NCBI GenBank assembly: GCA_902773895.1
Contig: CACYGB010000017.1
Span: 1-46,762, forward strand
DNA length: 46,762 nt
Direction of reading: 5' to 3'
Origin: an uncultured Eubacteriales bacterium
GTDB lineage: Bacteria > Bacillota > Clostridia > Christensenellales > Aristaeellaceae
The notes below the pieces were generated by a model. That model saw only the letters and a list, made by a program, of their open reading frames with translations, made no database searches and had not been told where the DNA came from. A program made the translations under genes and the position numbers. Below, piece by piece: positions 16,492-25,758 of the stretch; the stretch's first letter is position 1; every line of letters begins with the position of its first letter.

Positions 16492-17808
16492 TTACTTCCC
16501 AACAGGGCGCTTGGGCAGTACCGGCGCGCCGTTCACCACCTCCAGCGTGGTCCCCGCCGCGCAGTGGAAATAGATCCATTTCACGTCGTCCAGCGGCGTG
16601 CGGATGCAGCCGCCGGTGTGCATGGTGCCAAAGTCCGCCAGCCGCGCCCGGATCAGCGTATCCAAGCTTCTGCCCCGGTACAGGGGACCGTGGATATAGC
16701 GGCCCGCGGTGTACTGGATGGCGTAAGGCGCATAGCTGGGCCCAAAATAATGCCAGGATTCCCGGGCGCCCAGGGTGAACAGTCCGGACGGCGTAGGCGT
16801 GGTGATACGGCCGATGGCCACCACCGTTTGCAGGACCTTCCGGCTGGTTTTCCCGCCGTTTTCGTCCGCGCGGTACACCGTCAGCGTCCGGGTGCCCTTG
16901 TTCAGGTGCAGGTAATACCGGTCTTTCCCGTTGCCGCCGGGATACACGAACGCGCTGTTGGCGGCAAAGCCCGTTCTCTTCCCGTCGCTGATCTGGATGA
17001 ATTTGCCGATGCGGTAGGTCACCTTCACTGCCGTTCCCGGTTCAATGGTGCCGATGCGCTTGGCCGCGTTTCCCTCCGGCACGCTGTACAGCGCCGCCTT
17101 CCGCTCGGCAAACGCCTCCGTATCCTTGGGGGCCACCGCCGTTCCCTGGGAAACCACGTCGCTTTTCCTGACGTAATAGGTGCTGTTTTTCCAGGGGAAA
17201 ACATAGAACGCGCCGTACTTCTGATCCAGGATCACCGTTTGTTCCCCCGTCACCCGGGTTTTGGTGCCGGCGGTGGAAAACGGCAGGGTGTACAGCGGCG
17301 TATCGGGCCCGATGGTGGTCAGGATGGGCACCATCTTTTCTGTCTTGGGCGAGGTCAGGGCGTCCTTGCGCGGGACGAAGCCATAGGTGCCCCGATAAAA
17401 AACCAGGAAATAATTCTGCATGATCCGCAGAGGCTTCACCCCGGTGCAGGCCGGGAGCCTGGTTTTCAGGGGATGGTTCTCATTGCCGGTGCCGTACATG
17501 GTCTGCGCCGTTTTCCAGTAATACACCTTGCCGTCCGCGCGGTTGGTGGTAAAAAAGCCCAGGTTGGCCGTCAGCACATAGGTGCCGTCCCCGGAGCGGG
17601 AGTATTTTTCACCCCGCTGGGTGATTTTCAGCACCGTATACGCCGGCAGGGACCGGGCCGTTTTTTTCTTTTCCGACGGCCCGGCATACACCGGGGTCTT
17701 CGTTTTGGTGTAAGCATAATACGTGTCCGCAGCCAGCGCGGAGCACGCCATCAGCAGGATCAGCCCCAGGGCCGCAAAAAAACCCAGTCCTTTTCCCCAG
17801 CGATTCAT
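16492..17808 (-). CDS. Secreted L,D-transpeptidase (YkuD domain)
   Basis: About 438 residues. A signal peptide (GLGFFAALGLILLMACSALA, cut before ADTYY) is followed by three SH3-like wall-binding segments (for example TPVYAGPSEKKKTARSLPAY and PLYTLPFSTAGTKTRV). A C-terminal YkuD catalytic domain (about 300-425) has YIHGPLYRG and the cysteine motif MHTGGCIRTPLDDVKWIY. It should form 3-3 peptidoglycan cross-links or attach proteins to the wall outside the membrane. The catalytic motif is HTGGCIR rather than the commoner SHGCIR. GAGG lies 8 nt before ATG 17808 and a consensus promoter lies upstream, so the longer frame from 17919 is rejected. Confidence 0.9.
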   Translation of the reverse strand: MNRWGKGLGFFAALGLILLMACSALAADTYYAYTKTKTPVYAGPSEKKKTARSLPAYTVLKITQRGEKYSRSGDGTYVLTANLGFFTTNRADGKVYYWKTAQTMYGTGNENHPLKTRLPACTGVKPLRIMQNYFLVFYRGTYGFVPRKDALTSPKTEKMVPILTTIGPDTPLYTLPFSTAGTKTRVTGEQTVILDQKYGAFYVFPWKNSTYYVRKSDVVSQGTAVAPKDTEAFAERKAALYSVPEGNAAKRIGTIEPGTAVKVTYRIGKFIQISDGKRTGFAANSAFVYPGGNGKDRYYLHLNKGTRTLTVYRADENGGKTSRKVLQTVVAIGRITTPTPSGLFTLGARESWHYFGPSYAPYAIQYTAGRYIHGPLYRGRSLDTLIRARLADFGTMHTGGCIRTPLDDVKWIYFHCAAGTTLEVVNGAPVLPKRPVGK

Positions 17809-17841
17809 ACGCGGTTCCTCACTTCGGTATCCATTTCGCTC

Positions 17842-17871
17842 ATTATAAGCCCGGCTGAAATTGCCTGTCAA
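17842..17871 (-). promoter_or_regulatory. L,D-transpeptidase promoter
   Basis: On the minus strand TTGACA-N18-TATAAT, about 33 nt before the ATG at 17808. Both hexamers are consensus. Confidence 0.82.
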
Positions 17872-17982
17872 GAAAAGCGGCGCTTTCCAAATGTAAAACT
17901 TGTCCCCCTTCCGGCTCAATCAGCCGTGAAGCAGCGCGACCCGGTGGAACGTAAAAAAATTGTAACATATTTCTCCTTTCGG

Positions 17983-18012
17983 TTGTGTTCTGCCCCGGAA
18001 ATATGGTATAAT
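17983..18012 (+). promoter_or_regulatory. Promoter of the small membrane-protein pair
   Basis: TTGTGT-N18-TATAAT, about 40 nt before ATG 18053, which carries an AAGGAG site. Confidence 0.65.
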
Positions 18013-18052
18013 AAGAAGACATCCGGTATCACGCCCCAGGAAGGAGACGTCC

Positions 18053-18424
18053 ATGGCCAAAGCAAGCGCCGCGCGCAAAAGAAACACCGCCCTGATCCGC
18101 TTCTGCGCGCTGGCTGTTTCCGCCCTGGCGCTGCAGGGCCTGGCCCTGCCGATGCTGACGGCGGACGGGGATACGGCGGTGGCGCTGTACGTGCTGCATC
18201 TGTACGCCGTATTGCCCCTGTGCGCCCTGCTGCTTGCCTTCTGGGCAGGCCTGGGCGGTGTGCATCCCCTGGCGGGATGCTGGCCCGTGGGGCTGGCGCT
18301 GCTGGTGCTGCCGGTGTACCAAAGCCCGGAGATGGGCATTGTGTGCATCCTGCTGTCGCTGGTCGGCTGTGTAGCCGGCCAGGAATGGAAAAAACGCAAG
18401 CGGAAGGGAGCGCGCCATGGCTGA
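18053..18424 (+). CDS. Small membrane protein of unknown function
   Basis: 123 residues. A basic start (AKASAARKRN) is followed by three or four hydrophobic helices (about 17-36, 43-70, 72-86, 90-108) and a strongly basic tail (WKKRKRKGARHG), so both ends are probably cytoplasmic. I do not recognise a family. AAGGAG lies before the ATG. The end overlaps the start of the next gene by 8 nt, which implies coupled translation. These two genes sit just upstream of the CotH cluster on the same strand and could belong to it. Confidence 0.75.
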   Translation: MAKASAARKRNTALIRFCALAVSALALQGLALPMLTADGDTAVALYVLHLYAVLPLCALLLAFWAGLGGVHPLAGCWPVGLALLVLPVYQSPEMGIVCILLSLVGCVAGQEWKKRKRKGARHG

Positions 18425-18983
18425 CAAACCCAAGGGAATCTGCGCGCGGCTGTTCAGCCGCCTGGGCGGCATGATCCTGGCCCTGCTGGCGGCAGCCCTG
18501 ATTTATCTGGCGGCGGTGCTGCTGCAATCGCCGGGGGCCAACCGGCAGGAGGGCCTCATCACGGAGGAAACCCAGCCGCCCGTCACCCGGATGCAGGCCG
18601 CCACCATGAACGACGCCCGGGAGCTGGCCCGGATGTTTGAAAGCCGTCTGCCGGTGCTGAGCGGCTACCAGCTCAGCGGCCAGGGCGTCAACACCAGCCA
18701 CGACGGCGCCACTGCCCGGCTGGTGAACCTGTACTACAACGGCGTCACCCTGTCCGCCGTCCAGCCGGCCACCGCCGCGCCGCTGCTGCTGCACGGAGAT
18801 CTGGATGTGGAATTGCGCAGCGACCTGACCGTGCTGAACCTGCCGGCGGTGCTGGCCTCCCGCGGGAACGCCCGCTGCCTGTATTTTTCCGACGAGGCCG
18901 CGGCCTACGCCCTGTACGCGCCAGACGCCGCGGAAGACGTGTTCCTTTCCCTGATTCCCCGGCTTTCCTGGGTGGAACCGTAA
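18417..18983 (+). CDS. Membrane-anchored extracytoplasmic protein of unknown function
   Basis: 188 residues. A basic N-terminus and one helix (GGMILALLAAALIYLAAVLL, about 17-37) form a signal anchor. A soluble domain follows outside, with patterns TMNDARELARMFESRLPVL and NLYYNGVTLSAVQPATAAPL. No motif identifies an enzyme, and no family is recognised. The first codons overlap the preceding gene. The CotH promoter follows 9 nt after the stop, so read-through into the CotH cluster is possible. Confidence 0.75.
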   Translation: MADKPKGICARLFSRLGGMILALLAAALIYLAAVLLQSPGANRQEGLITEETQPPVTRMQAATMNDARELARMFESRLPVLSGYQLSGQGVNTSHDGATARLVNLYYNGVTLSAVQPATAAPLLLHGDLDVELRSDLTVLNLPAVLASRGNARCLYFSDEAAAYALYAPDAAEDVFLSLIPRLSWVEP

Positions 18984-18991
18984 AAAAACGC

Positions 18992-19020
18992 TTTTGCTTC
19001 CGGCACGTCTATGGTATAAT
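18992..19020 (+). promoter_or_regulatory. Extended -10 promoter of the CotH cluster
   Basis: TATAAT at 19015 preceded by TGg (extended -10). The -35 is poor (TTTTGC at 17-nt spacing). The leader is about 63 nt to the TTG start. Confidence 0.6.
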
Positions 19021-19089
19021 GATCCGGTGATCCCGATTTTTCCGCTTCGGCGTTTCAAAAACCTTCTCCCCTGAAAGGAGGAAACTGAC

Positions 19090-22000
19090 TTGGCCTCATC
19101 CGTGCGCAACACCCGGCGCAAGAAAAAACAAAAGGATACCCGGCTGCCGCTGCTGATCCTGCTGGCGGCAGGGCTGGCCTTATTCGTGGCGGTCATGCCC
19201 AAATCCCCCACCATCAAGGCGGTGAACGCATCCGCCTCCGGCCAGATGTCCACCCACGCGGGCCTGGTTTTTTCCGAGATCATGTCGGACAACGCCTCCG
19301 CCCTGCCGGATGAAAACGGCAAATTCGGCGACTGGGTGGAAATCTACAATTCCCTGGACGAGCCCATCAACCTGAACGGCGTGGGCCTGTCCGACCGCAG
19401 CGACCGGATCAAATTCCTGTTCCCGGACGTGACGCTGTCCGCCCACGGCTACGTGGTGGTTTTCTGCGACAAAGTGAACCGGAACGACGCCCACGGCACC
19501 TTCCACGCCAAGTTCGGCCTGTCCTCCCTGGGGGACACGCTGTACCTTTTTGACGCGTCCGGTATCGCCATTGACTCGGTCAGCGTGCCCACGCTGAACG
19601 CCGACGAAAGCTATCACCGCGGCGAAACGGGCGCCTGGGAAAAGACGGAGGCCTATTCCCCCGGCTTCCCCAACACCCTGCAGGGCCACGACGACTACAT
19701 TGCCCAGTACACGGTGGAGCCCGGCACCCTGATGATCAACGAAATCGTGCCCATCCCCCGCTCCGGCCTCCGGGACGAGGATGACGAGCTGAGCGACTGG
19801 CTGGAACTGTACAACGCCGGCGATCAAAACATCGCCCTGCGATCCTACGCCCTGTCTGACGACGAAACCAAGCCCCTGAAGTGGATTTTCCCGGAGGACG
19901 CGGTCATTCCCGCCAAAGGGTATTACATCGTGTTCTGCTCCGGCAAAAACAAGGTGGAGGAAAGCACCCGGTATCCCCACACCAATTTCGGCATCAACAA
20001 CGAAGAAGAGACCCTGGTGCTGTCCACCATCACCGGCGAACTCATCGACCGGGTGACGGTCACCGGCGTCGGCCGGGATATGAGCTACGGCCGGGACCCC
20101 GAAACCCTTTCCTGGCGCGTGTACACACTGCCCACTCCCGGCGCCCCCAACAACCAGACCGGCGCCAACCGGGCGGACCAGTATCTGCGCGCGCTGAACC
20201 CCACCGGGGTGTATGTGTCTGAGATCATGTCCTCGGCCAACCTGATCAAGGCCTTTCCCGATCTTGATTCCGGGGATTACATCGAAATTTATAACTCCTC
20301 CACCCAGACCTGGGATCTGTCGGGCTGGGGGCTGAGCGACAATGTCAACTGGCCCAGAAAATGGACGTTCCCCCAGGGAACGTCCATTTCTCCCGGGGAA
20401 TACAAAGTAATCCTGTGCAGCAAGTTCATGGGCGCCAACACCAATATCTCCCGCCTGCAGGCCAATTTCGGCCTCAAGCGCGCCGGCGGTGAAATGGTGA
20501 CCCTGTCCGACGCCACCGGCCGGGTGCTGGACCGGCTGTATCTGCCGGAAATTCCCACGGACGTATCCTACGGACGCTCTTTGGGGACCAACGGTTTTTT
20601 TTATTATGACGCGCCGACCCCGGGCCAGGCCAACGCCAGCGGCTTCTACGGCTTTTCGGCCAGGCCGGTGCTGAGCCAGCCCAGCGGACTGTATTCCGGC
20701 GAGGTGCTGCTGACCATCACCTGCCCCGATGCCGGCGCCACCATCCGCTACACCGTGGACGGCTCCATCCCCACCGTGGACAACAGCTTCGTGTATTCGC
20801 AGCCGCTGCTGATCAGCAACCACGCGGTGGTGCGCGTGCGCTGCTTCCAGACGGGCCTGCAGCCCTCGGAAACGGTGACGGCCACCTACATCATGAACAC
20901 CTACCATACCCTGGACGTGGTGAGCCTGGTGTGCGATCCCTATGAACTGTGGAACACCACCAACGGCCTGATGTCCGACGCGCCGGACCTGAACAAGACC
21001 CCCAGCGGCGTGGTGAACAAATCCAAGCTGCCCTTCAAAACGCCCCTGTACCGCACCTACGGCAAGGATGACCGCCAGGGCTACGTGGAAATCTTCAGCC
21101 AGGATACCAAGAAGGCCTACATCTCCCAGGGAATCAAAATGGACCTGATGGGCGACTACAGCCTGGATATGCCCCAGAAATCCTTCAAGGTCCGGGCGCA
21201 GGCGGCGCTGGGCGAGAAATACTTCAATTACCCGCTGTTTGAGCACCGGGACTATACTTTCTACAAATCCTTCACCCTGCGCAACTCCGGCAACGACAAC
21301 GTGTGGACCCGGGTGGCCGACGGCGTGCAGACCCGGCTCATCGACGAATACCTGAATTCCCCCATCCTGACGCTGGACTGGAAGCCCGTGGTGGTGTACC
21401 TGAACGGGGAATACTGGGGCCACTACAACATGCGCGAGCGCAAGGACCGTTTCTCCATCGCCCAGCATGAGGGCCTGGATCTGGAAACGGACAGCGAAAT
21501 CTATGAAAACATGAACATCCTGCGCGCCGGCTGGAGCACCGTGCAGGGCAGCAACAGCGAATACCGCGCCATGCTGAAAACCTTTGCCGACCTGAAGCCC
21601 AATTCCAGCGCCAAGGACCTGCAATACATTTACGATCATGTGGACGTGGAAAGCTACATCGAGTGGTACGCCATCAAGATGTTCTTCGGCGACAGCGACC
21701 CCGGCAACATCATGTTCTACCAGCTGCCCGGCGGCAAATGGAAGTGCGTGATGTTCGACCTGGACTACGGCCTGTTCAACTCCCAGTTCGACAGCCCCAA
21801 ATCCTACCTGAAAACCAAGGGCATGGGCCAGCAGAACATCAACAACACCATTTTCCGCAAGATGATAGAATCCGACGAGATCCGCGACAAATTCCTCACC
21901 CGCCTGGGCAACGTGTTCCAGACGCTGACCAGCGAAGTGATGATCGATATGCTGAACCAGTGCACCGAAATCATCTATCCCGAACTGGCCCGGCATTACG

Positions 22001-22218
22001 CCCGGTGGGCGCCCTACAAGGAGCCCACCATCAACTCCGAATCCCCCACCACGTCCGACGGCTACATGCGCTACTGGCAGCAGCGCGTGAACCGCATGAA
22101 GAACACCATGAACAAACGCCCCTACTACCTGTGGGGCTTCGTGCAGGATCAGTTCGGCCTGAGCAATAACCAGATGGTGAAATATTTCGGCAAACGGCCC
22201 GCAAAGCCGGCTGACTGA
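19090..22218 (+). CDS. CotH kinase-domain protein with lamin-tail and chitobiase-like domains
   Basis: 1042 residues, starting with TTG at 19090. AAAGGAGG lies 8 nt before it and no nearby ATG fits. A basic N-terminus and one helix (about 16-36) anchor it outside the cell. Three lamin-tail (LTD) domains follow (about 55-200, 205-365, 375-520), each opening with a FSEIMSDNAS or INEIVPIP-type strand and a DWVEIYN motif. Next is a CHB_HEX_C-type segment (about 530-605, ATIRYTVDGSIPTVDNSF). The CotH domain (about 640-1000) shows SFKVRAQAALGEKYFNYPLF, YLNGEYWGHYNMRERKD and KCVMFDLDYGLFN. B. subtilis CotH is an atypical kinase that phosphorylates spore-coat proteins. The vegetative-type promoter and the LTD domains suggest a cell-surface role here. 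It heads a cluster with DUF4956 and VTC proteins. Confidence 0.92.
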   Translation: MASSVRNTRRKKKQKDTRLPLLILLAAGLALFVAVMPKSPTIKAVNASASGQMSTHAGLVFSEIMSDNASALPDENGKFGDWVEIYNSLDEPINLNGVGLSDRSDRIKFLFPDVTLSAHGYVVVFCDKVNRNDAHGTFHAKFGLSSLGDTLYLFDASGIAIDSVSVPTLNADESYHRGETGAWEKTEAYSPGFPNTLQGHDDYIAQYTVEPGTLMINEIVPIPRSGLRDEDDELSDWLELYNAGDQNIALRSYALSDDETKPLKWIFPEDAVIPAKGYYIVFCSGKNKVEESTRYPHTNFGINNEEETLVLSTITGELIDRVTVTGVGRDMSYGRDPETLSWRVYTLPTPGAPNNQTGANRADQYLRALNPTGVYVSEIMSSANLIKAFPDLDSGDYIEIYNSSTQTWDLSGWGLSDNVNWPRKWTFPQGTSISPGEYKVILCSKFMGANTNISRLQANFGLKRAGGEMVTLSDATGRVLDRLYLPEIPTDVSYGRSLGTNGFFYYDAPTPGQANASGFYGFSARPVLSQPSGLYSGEVLLTITCPDAGATIRYTVDGSIPTVDNSFVYSQPLLISNHAVVRVRCFQTGLQPSETVTATYIMNTYHTLDVVSLVCDPYELWNTTNGLMSDAPDLNKTPSGVVNKSKLPFKTPLYRTYGKDDRQGYVEIFSQDTKKAYISQGIKMDLMGDYSLDMPQKSFKVRAQAALGEKYFNYPLFEHRDYTFYKSFTLRNSGNDNVWTRVADGVQTRLIDEYLNSPILTLDWKPVVVYLNGEYWGHYNMRERKDRFSIAQHEGLDLETDSEIYENMNILRAGWSTVQGSNSEYRAMLKTFADLKPNSSAKDLQYIYDHVDVESYIEWYAIKMFFGDSDPGNIMFYQLPGGKWKCVMFDLDYGLFNSQFDSPKSYLKTKGMGQQNINNTIFRKMIESDEIRDKFLTRLGNVFQTLTSEVMIDMLNQCTEIIYPELARHYARWAPYKEPTINSESPTTSDGYMRYWQQRVNRMKNTMNKRPYYLWGFVQDQFGLSNNQMVKYFGKRPAKPAD

Positions 22219-22247
22219 TTGACTGGACGGGAAAAAACGTGTACTAT
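22219..22247 (+). promoter_or_regulatory. Possible internal promoter for DUF4956
   Basis: TTGACT-N17-TACTAT beginning at the CotH gene end, 33 nt before ATG 22280. It would allow the downstream genes to be expressed apart from CotH. Confidence 0.5.
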
Positions 22248-22279
22248 AAAGAAATGGAATATGCAGGGAGGACGCAAGC

Positions 22280-23038
22280 ATGAACGCATTCGCACTTTTG
22301 ACCGCTACCAACGGAAACCTGACCTTCAACGACGTGGTGCACGGCTCCACGTTTGCCGATTGGTTCGCCAGCCAGCTGAGCAATTTCACACCCCTGAACG
22401 TGGTGATCGCCCTGGTGGAGGCGCTGATTGCCGGCGTCATCATTTCCCTGGTGTATAAAAAGACCTACCGGGGCGTGCTCTATTCTCCCTCCTTCAGCCT
22501 GACGCTGATCCTACTGTGCCTGGTCACCACCCCCGTGGTTATGGCCATCGGCAGCAACGTGGCCCTGTCGATGGGCATGGTGGGCGCCCTGTCCATCGTG
22601 CGTTTCCGCACCGCCGTCAAGGATCCTTTGGACACCGCCTACATGTTCTGGTCCATCACCATGGGCATCCTGATCGGCTCCAACGCCCACATCATCGCCA
22701 TCGCCGCCGTAATCGGCATTTCGGTGATCATGCTGGCCCTGTCCTACTTCAAATTCCGCAACCCCAACGCATACCTGCTGGTGCTGCACTATACCAATGA
22801 AAGCAGCAACGGCTACGACAACGAACGGATGCCCAACGTGGAAAATGAAATCGAAAGCGAGCTCAAACGCGGCGCCCGTACCTACCGTCTGCGCTCCAAG
22901 ACCGTGACCCGCGGCGGCACTGAAATGACGGTGGAGGTGCGGCTGGATCACCGGGCCGACATCGTGAGCAATATGCTGAACATCAGTGGTGTGGTGGATG
23001 CCACCCTGGTGGCCTGCCAGACTGAAACGGGGGCCTGA
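22280..23038 (+). CDS. DUF4956 membrane protein
   Basis: 252 residues. Three or four membrane helices occupy about 35-160 and contain the family signature SMGMVGALSIVRFRTAVKDP. A cytoplasmic domain of about 90 residues follows (SELKRGARTYRLRSKTVT, VRLDHRADIVSNMLNISGV). DUF4956 proteins commonly lie beside CotH and VTC genes, but their activity is not known. GGGAGG lies 8 nt before the ATG, and the next gene begins 2 nt after the stop. A membrane partner of the VTC-like protein is a reasonable inference. Confidence 0.88.
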   Translation: MNAFALLTATNGNLTFNDVVHGSTFADWFASQLSNFTPLNVVIALVEALIAGVIISLVYKKTYRGVLYSPSFSLTLILLCLVTTPVVMAIGSNVALSMGMVGALSIVRFRTAVKDPLDTAYMFWSITMGILIGSNAHIIAIAAVIGISVIMLALSYFKFRNPNAYLLVLHYTNESSNGYDNERMPNVENEIESELKRGARTYRLRSKTVTRGGTEMTVEVRLDHRADIVSNMLNISGVVDATLVACQTETGA

Positions 23039-23040
23039 GC

Positions 23041-23742
23041 ATGGCCCTTCCCCTTCGCCATGAGCTGAAATTCCTGATCACGCGCACCCAGTTTGAAGTG
23101 CTGAACCGCACCCTGGCCGGCGCTTTGTACCTGGACCCGCACGCGGAGAAAAACGGCGGCATGTACCATATCCGCTCGCTGTATTTCGATACGGCTTTTG
23201 ACGACGCGCTGTACGACAAATACGCCGGCGTCATGAACCGCAACAAATACCGGATGCGGATCTACAACCTGTCCGACCGGGAAATCCACATGGAATGCAA
23301 AACCAAGTTCGGCTCCCTGATTTCCAAGCGCAGCGTGCGCATCAGCCGGGACCTGGCCGAGCAATTGATCGCCGCCGATCCCACGGGCCTGGAAAACACC
23401 CGCAGCGGATTGCTGCGCGACGTGTACCGGGAAATGCGCACCAACCTTTTGCATCCCGTGGTCATTGTGGACTACGAGCGCATTCCCTACCTGCACCAGG
23501 CGGAGGAAGTGCGCATCACCTTTGACATGCGGGTGCGCACCGGGCTGAACAGCATCGACATTTTTAATCCGCACGTGCCCACCGTGCCGGTGCTGGATCA
23601 CGACGAAACCATCCTGGAAGTGAAATACAACCGGGTGCTGCCTCCCTATATCGCCGATATCCTGTCCTTCGCCTGCCCCGAAGCGGTGCAGAGCGCCGTG
23701 TCCAAATACACCCTGTGCCGGCGCTACGAATTCAAGGAATAA
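23041..23742 (+). CDS. VTC-domain (polyphosphate polymerase-like) protein
   Basis: 233 residues of the VTC fold, a tunnel-shaped beta barrel of the CYTH/TTM type. Charged strands that would line the tunnel are visible: LRHELKFLITRTQF, IRSLYFDTAFDDAL, NKYRMRIYNLSDREIHMECK, SKRSVRISRD and PVVIVDYERIPY, ending in TILEVKYNRVLPPYI. Eukaryotic Vtc4 makes polyphosphate from ATP at a membrane. The bacterial members usually lie next to DUF4956, as here (2-nt gap), and are named for polyphosphate synthesis mainly by homology. No membrane helix is present, so it probably acts at the inner face with DUF4956. Confidence 0.9.
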   Translation: MALPLRHELKFLITRTQFEVLNRTLAGALYLDPHAEKNGGMYHIRSLYFDTAFDDALYDKYAGVMNRNKYRMRIYNLSDREIHMECKTKFGSLISKRSVRISRDLAEQLIAADPTGLENTRSGLLRDVYREMRTNLLHPVVIVDYERIPYLHQAEEVRITFDMRVRTGLNSIDIFNPHVPTVPVLDHDETILEVKYNRVLPPYIADILSFACPEAVQSAVSKYTLCRRYEFKE

Positions 23743-23799
23743 ACGCGCATTATTTCCAGCAGACCCCAACAGCAAGCCATCCGGAAAGGAGGATCGCCC

Positions 23800-24897
23800 A
23801 TGACGCAAACCGCCCGATACCGCTGCCCGTGCTGCGGCGCGGCGCTGACCTTCGGCGGGCTCAGCCAGCAGCTGGACTGCGCCTCCTGCGGCAATTCCTT
23901 TCCGCTGGAAACGCTGCAGGCCGTGGAAAGCATCCAGGTGGAAAACACCCAGGATGACCAGCTGTACTGGAACGCCGGGGAAAACGACGGCTTCTCCGAC
24001 CAGGAAAACTCCCATTTGAAGGCTTACCGCTGCCAGGCCTGCGGCGCCGAAATTCTGGCAGATGAAACCACCGCCGCCACCGAATGCGTGTACTGCGGCA
24101 ATCCTTCCATCATGCCGGATGTGCTCACCGGCGCTTACCGGCCGGACGGCATCATTCCCTTCCAAAAGACCCGGGAGGAAGCACAAAACGCGTTCCGCAG
24201 GCACTGCCGGGGAAAGAAGCTGCTGCCCAACGGCTTTGCCGATGAAAGCCGGGTGGAAAAAATCACCGGGGTGTACGTGCCCTTCTGGCTGTTTGGCTGC
24301 GAAGCGGAAGCGGACGTGACCTATAACGCCACCAAGGTGTCCGTTTCCCGGGAAGGCAATTACCAGGTGACCCGCACCGCCCATTTCCTGGTGCGCCGGG
24401 GCGGCCACGTGGGTTTCCATCAGGTGCCGGTGGACGGCTCCAGCAAAATGGATGACGCCATGATGGAATCCATCGAGCCCTACGACGGCAGCGCCATCGG
24501 CGGCTTCACCATCGCCTACCTGAGCGGCTACCAGGCCCAGCGCCACGACGTGGACGCCGCCGCCTGCGAGCCCCGGGCCAACCAGCGCATCCGCGCCACG
24601 GTGTCCAGCCTGATGCGCAATACGGTGTCGGGTTATGCTTCCGTTACGCCTGCCAACACGCAAATCGAGCTGCAGCGCAGCGAGGTCAAGCAGGTGCTGA
24701 TGCCCGTGTGGATGCTGAACACCCGCTACCAGGACAAGATCTACACCTTCGCCATGAACGGGCAAACCGGCCTGTTCATCGGGGATCTGCCCACGGACAA
24801 GGGCAAATTCTGGCGCTGGTTCCTGGGCCTGTTCGGCGGCATCAGCCTGGGCGGCTATGCGCTGCTGTATCTGCTGTTTACCATGGGGGTGCTGTGA
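23800..24897 (+). CDS. Zinc-ribbon membrane protein next to TPM
   Basis: 365 residues. There are two zinc-ribbon pairs, YRCPCCGAALTFGG with CASCGNSF (residues 7-32) and YRCQACGAEI with CVYCGN (about 70-105). A beta-rich domain follows, including VPFWLFGCEAEADVTYNATK and PVWMLNTRYQDKIYTFAMNG. One C-terminal membrane helix (about 340-362) ends the chain. This architecture is widespread in Clostridia beside TPM proteins but has no assigned function. AAAGGAGG lies just before the ATG. It follows the VTC gene by 57 nt and precedes the TPM gene by 1 nt. Confidence 0.82.
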   Translation: MTQTARYRCPCCGAALTFGGLSQQLDCASCGNSFPLETLQAVESIQVENTQDDQLYWNAGENDGFSDQENSHLKAYRCQACGAEILADETTAATECVYCGNPSIMPDVLTGAYRPDGIIPFQKTREEAQNAFRRHCRGKKLLPNGFADESRVEKITGVYVPFWLFGCEAEADVTYNATKVSVSREGNYQVTRTAHFLVRRGGHVGFHQVPVDGSSKMDDAMMESIEPYDGSAIGGFTIAYLSGYQAQRHDVDAAACEPRANQRIRATVSSLMRNTVSGYASVTPANTQIELQRSEVKQVLMPVWMLNTRYQDKIYTFAMNGQTGLFIGDLPTDKGKFWRWFLGLFGGISLGGYALLYLLFTMGVL

Positions 24898-24898
24898 A

Positions 24899-25654
24899 AT
24901 GAAACGATTGATCGCACTCCTGGCGGTGCTGCTGTGCATCGCCCTGCCGGCCCTGGCGGAGCAGCGGGTGTTCGACGAAGCGGATTTGCTGTCCGCCTCC
25001 GCGGAAAGCGCCCTGGAGGAAGCCATCGACGCGATCCGCAGGGATTACGAGTTTGACGTGGTGGTGGCTACCGTGCCCCACACCAACAGCATGGAAATCC
25101 AATACTTCGCAGCGGATTTTTACGATTACAGCGGGTTTGGCTTCCACAGCACCCATGACGGCATCCTGCTGCTGATTTCTTCCTCCACCCGGCAGTATTA
25201 CATCCTGAACACCGGCGTGGGCGAAAGGATCTTCACCGACTCCGTGATGTACCGGATGGAGGACGATTTTCTGCCTTCTCTGCGGCGGAACGATTACGCC
25301 GGGGCCGCGGCAATCTTCGTGCGGGACGTGGGCGACCGGCTGAACCGCTTTACGCCCTTTGGCCGCGCCAACGCCGCCCTGCCCTTCCTGGCCGGCGGCG
25401 GACTGCTGGCCGCCCTGATCGCGTCGCTGATTTTCAAAAGCCAGATGAAAACCGTCCGCCGCAAAACCGGCGCGGACCGCTACATCCGCAAGGGCAGCTT
25501 CAGCCTGACCCGGGTGCAGGACGTGTACCTGTACACCTCCACCACCCGCACGCGCATCGAAACCTCCTCGCCCTCGGGCCGGGGCGGCGGAGGAGGCGGC
25601 GGCTTTACCGGCTCCTCCGGCACCCATCACACCGGCCACGGAGGCAGCTTCTGA
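24899..25654 (+). CDS. TPM-domain protein (YgcG-like)
   Basis: About 251 residues. A signal peptide (LIALLAVLLCIALPALA) is followed by a TPM domain (about 20-150) with the typical VFDEADLLSASAESALEEAI, DGILLLISSSTRQYYI and TGVGERIFTD. One membrane helix comes next (about 168-188). The tail ends in a Gly/His/Ser-rich stretch, GGGGGGGFTGSSG then HHTGHGGSF, as in many TPM proteins. TPM domains are linked to photosystem repair in plants and to membrane phosphatase-like roles in bacteria; the role here is unknown. The start at 24899 follows the preceding stop by 1 nt; the longer frame from 24857 lacks a signal peptide at its start. Confidence 0.87.
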   Translation: MKRLIALLAVLLCIALPALAEQRVFDEADLLSASAESALEEAIDAIRRDYEFDVVVATVPHTNSMEIQYFAADFYDYSGFGFHSTHDGILLLISSSTRQYYILNTGVGERIFTDSVMYRMEDDFLPSLRRNDYAGAAAIFVRDVGDRLNRFTPFGRANAALPFLAGGGLLAALIASLIFKSQMKTVRRKTGADRYIRKGSFSLTRVQDVYLYTSTTRTRIETSSPSGRGGGGGGGFTGSSGTHHTGHGGSF

Positions 25655-25758
25655 CCCTGATTCAAATCATTCGAAGCGCGCAGGAAAGCCATATGGATTT
25701 TCCTGAGCATTGGCCAACTCCCGCATACAGGAATAACAGGAATGAAAAATGAACCACA

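Noticed and set aside
19180-22443. 1087-codon minus frame
   Set aside because: Antisense shadow of the CotH gene with no recognisable domain.
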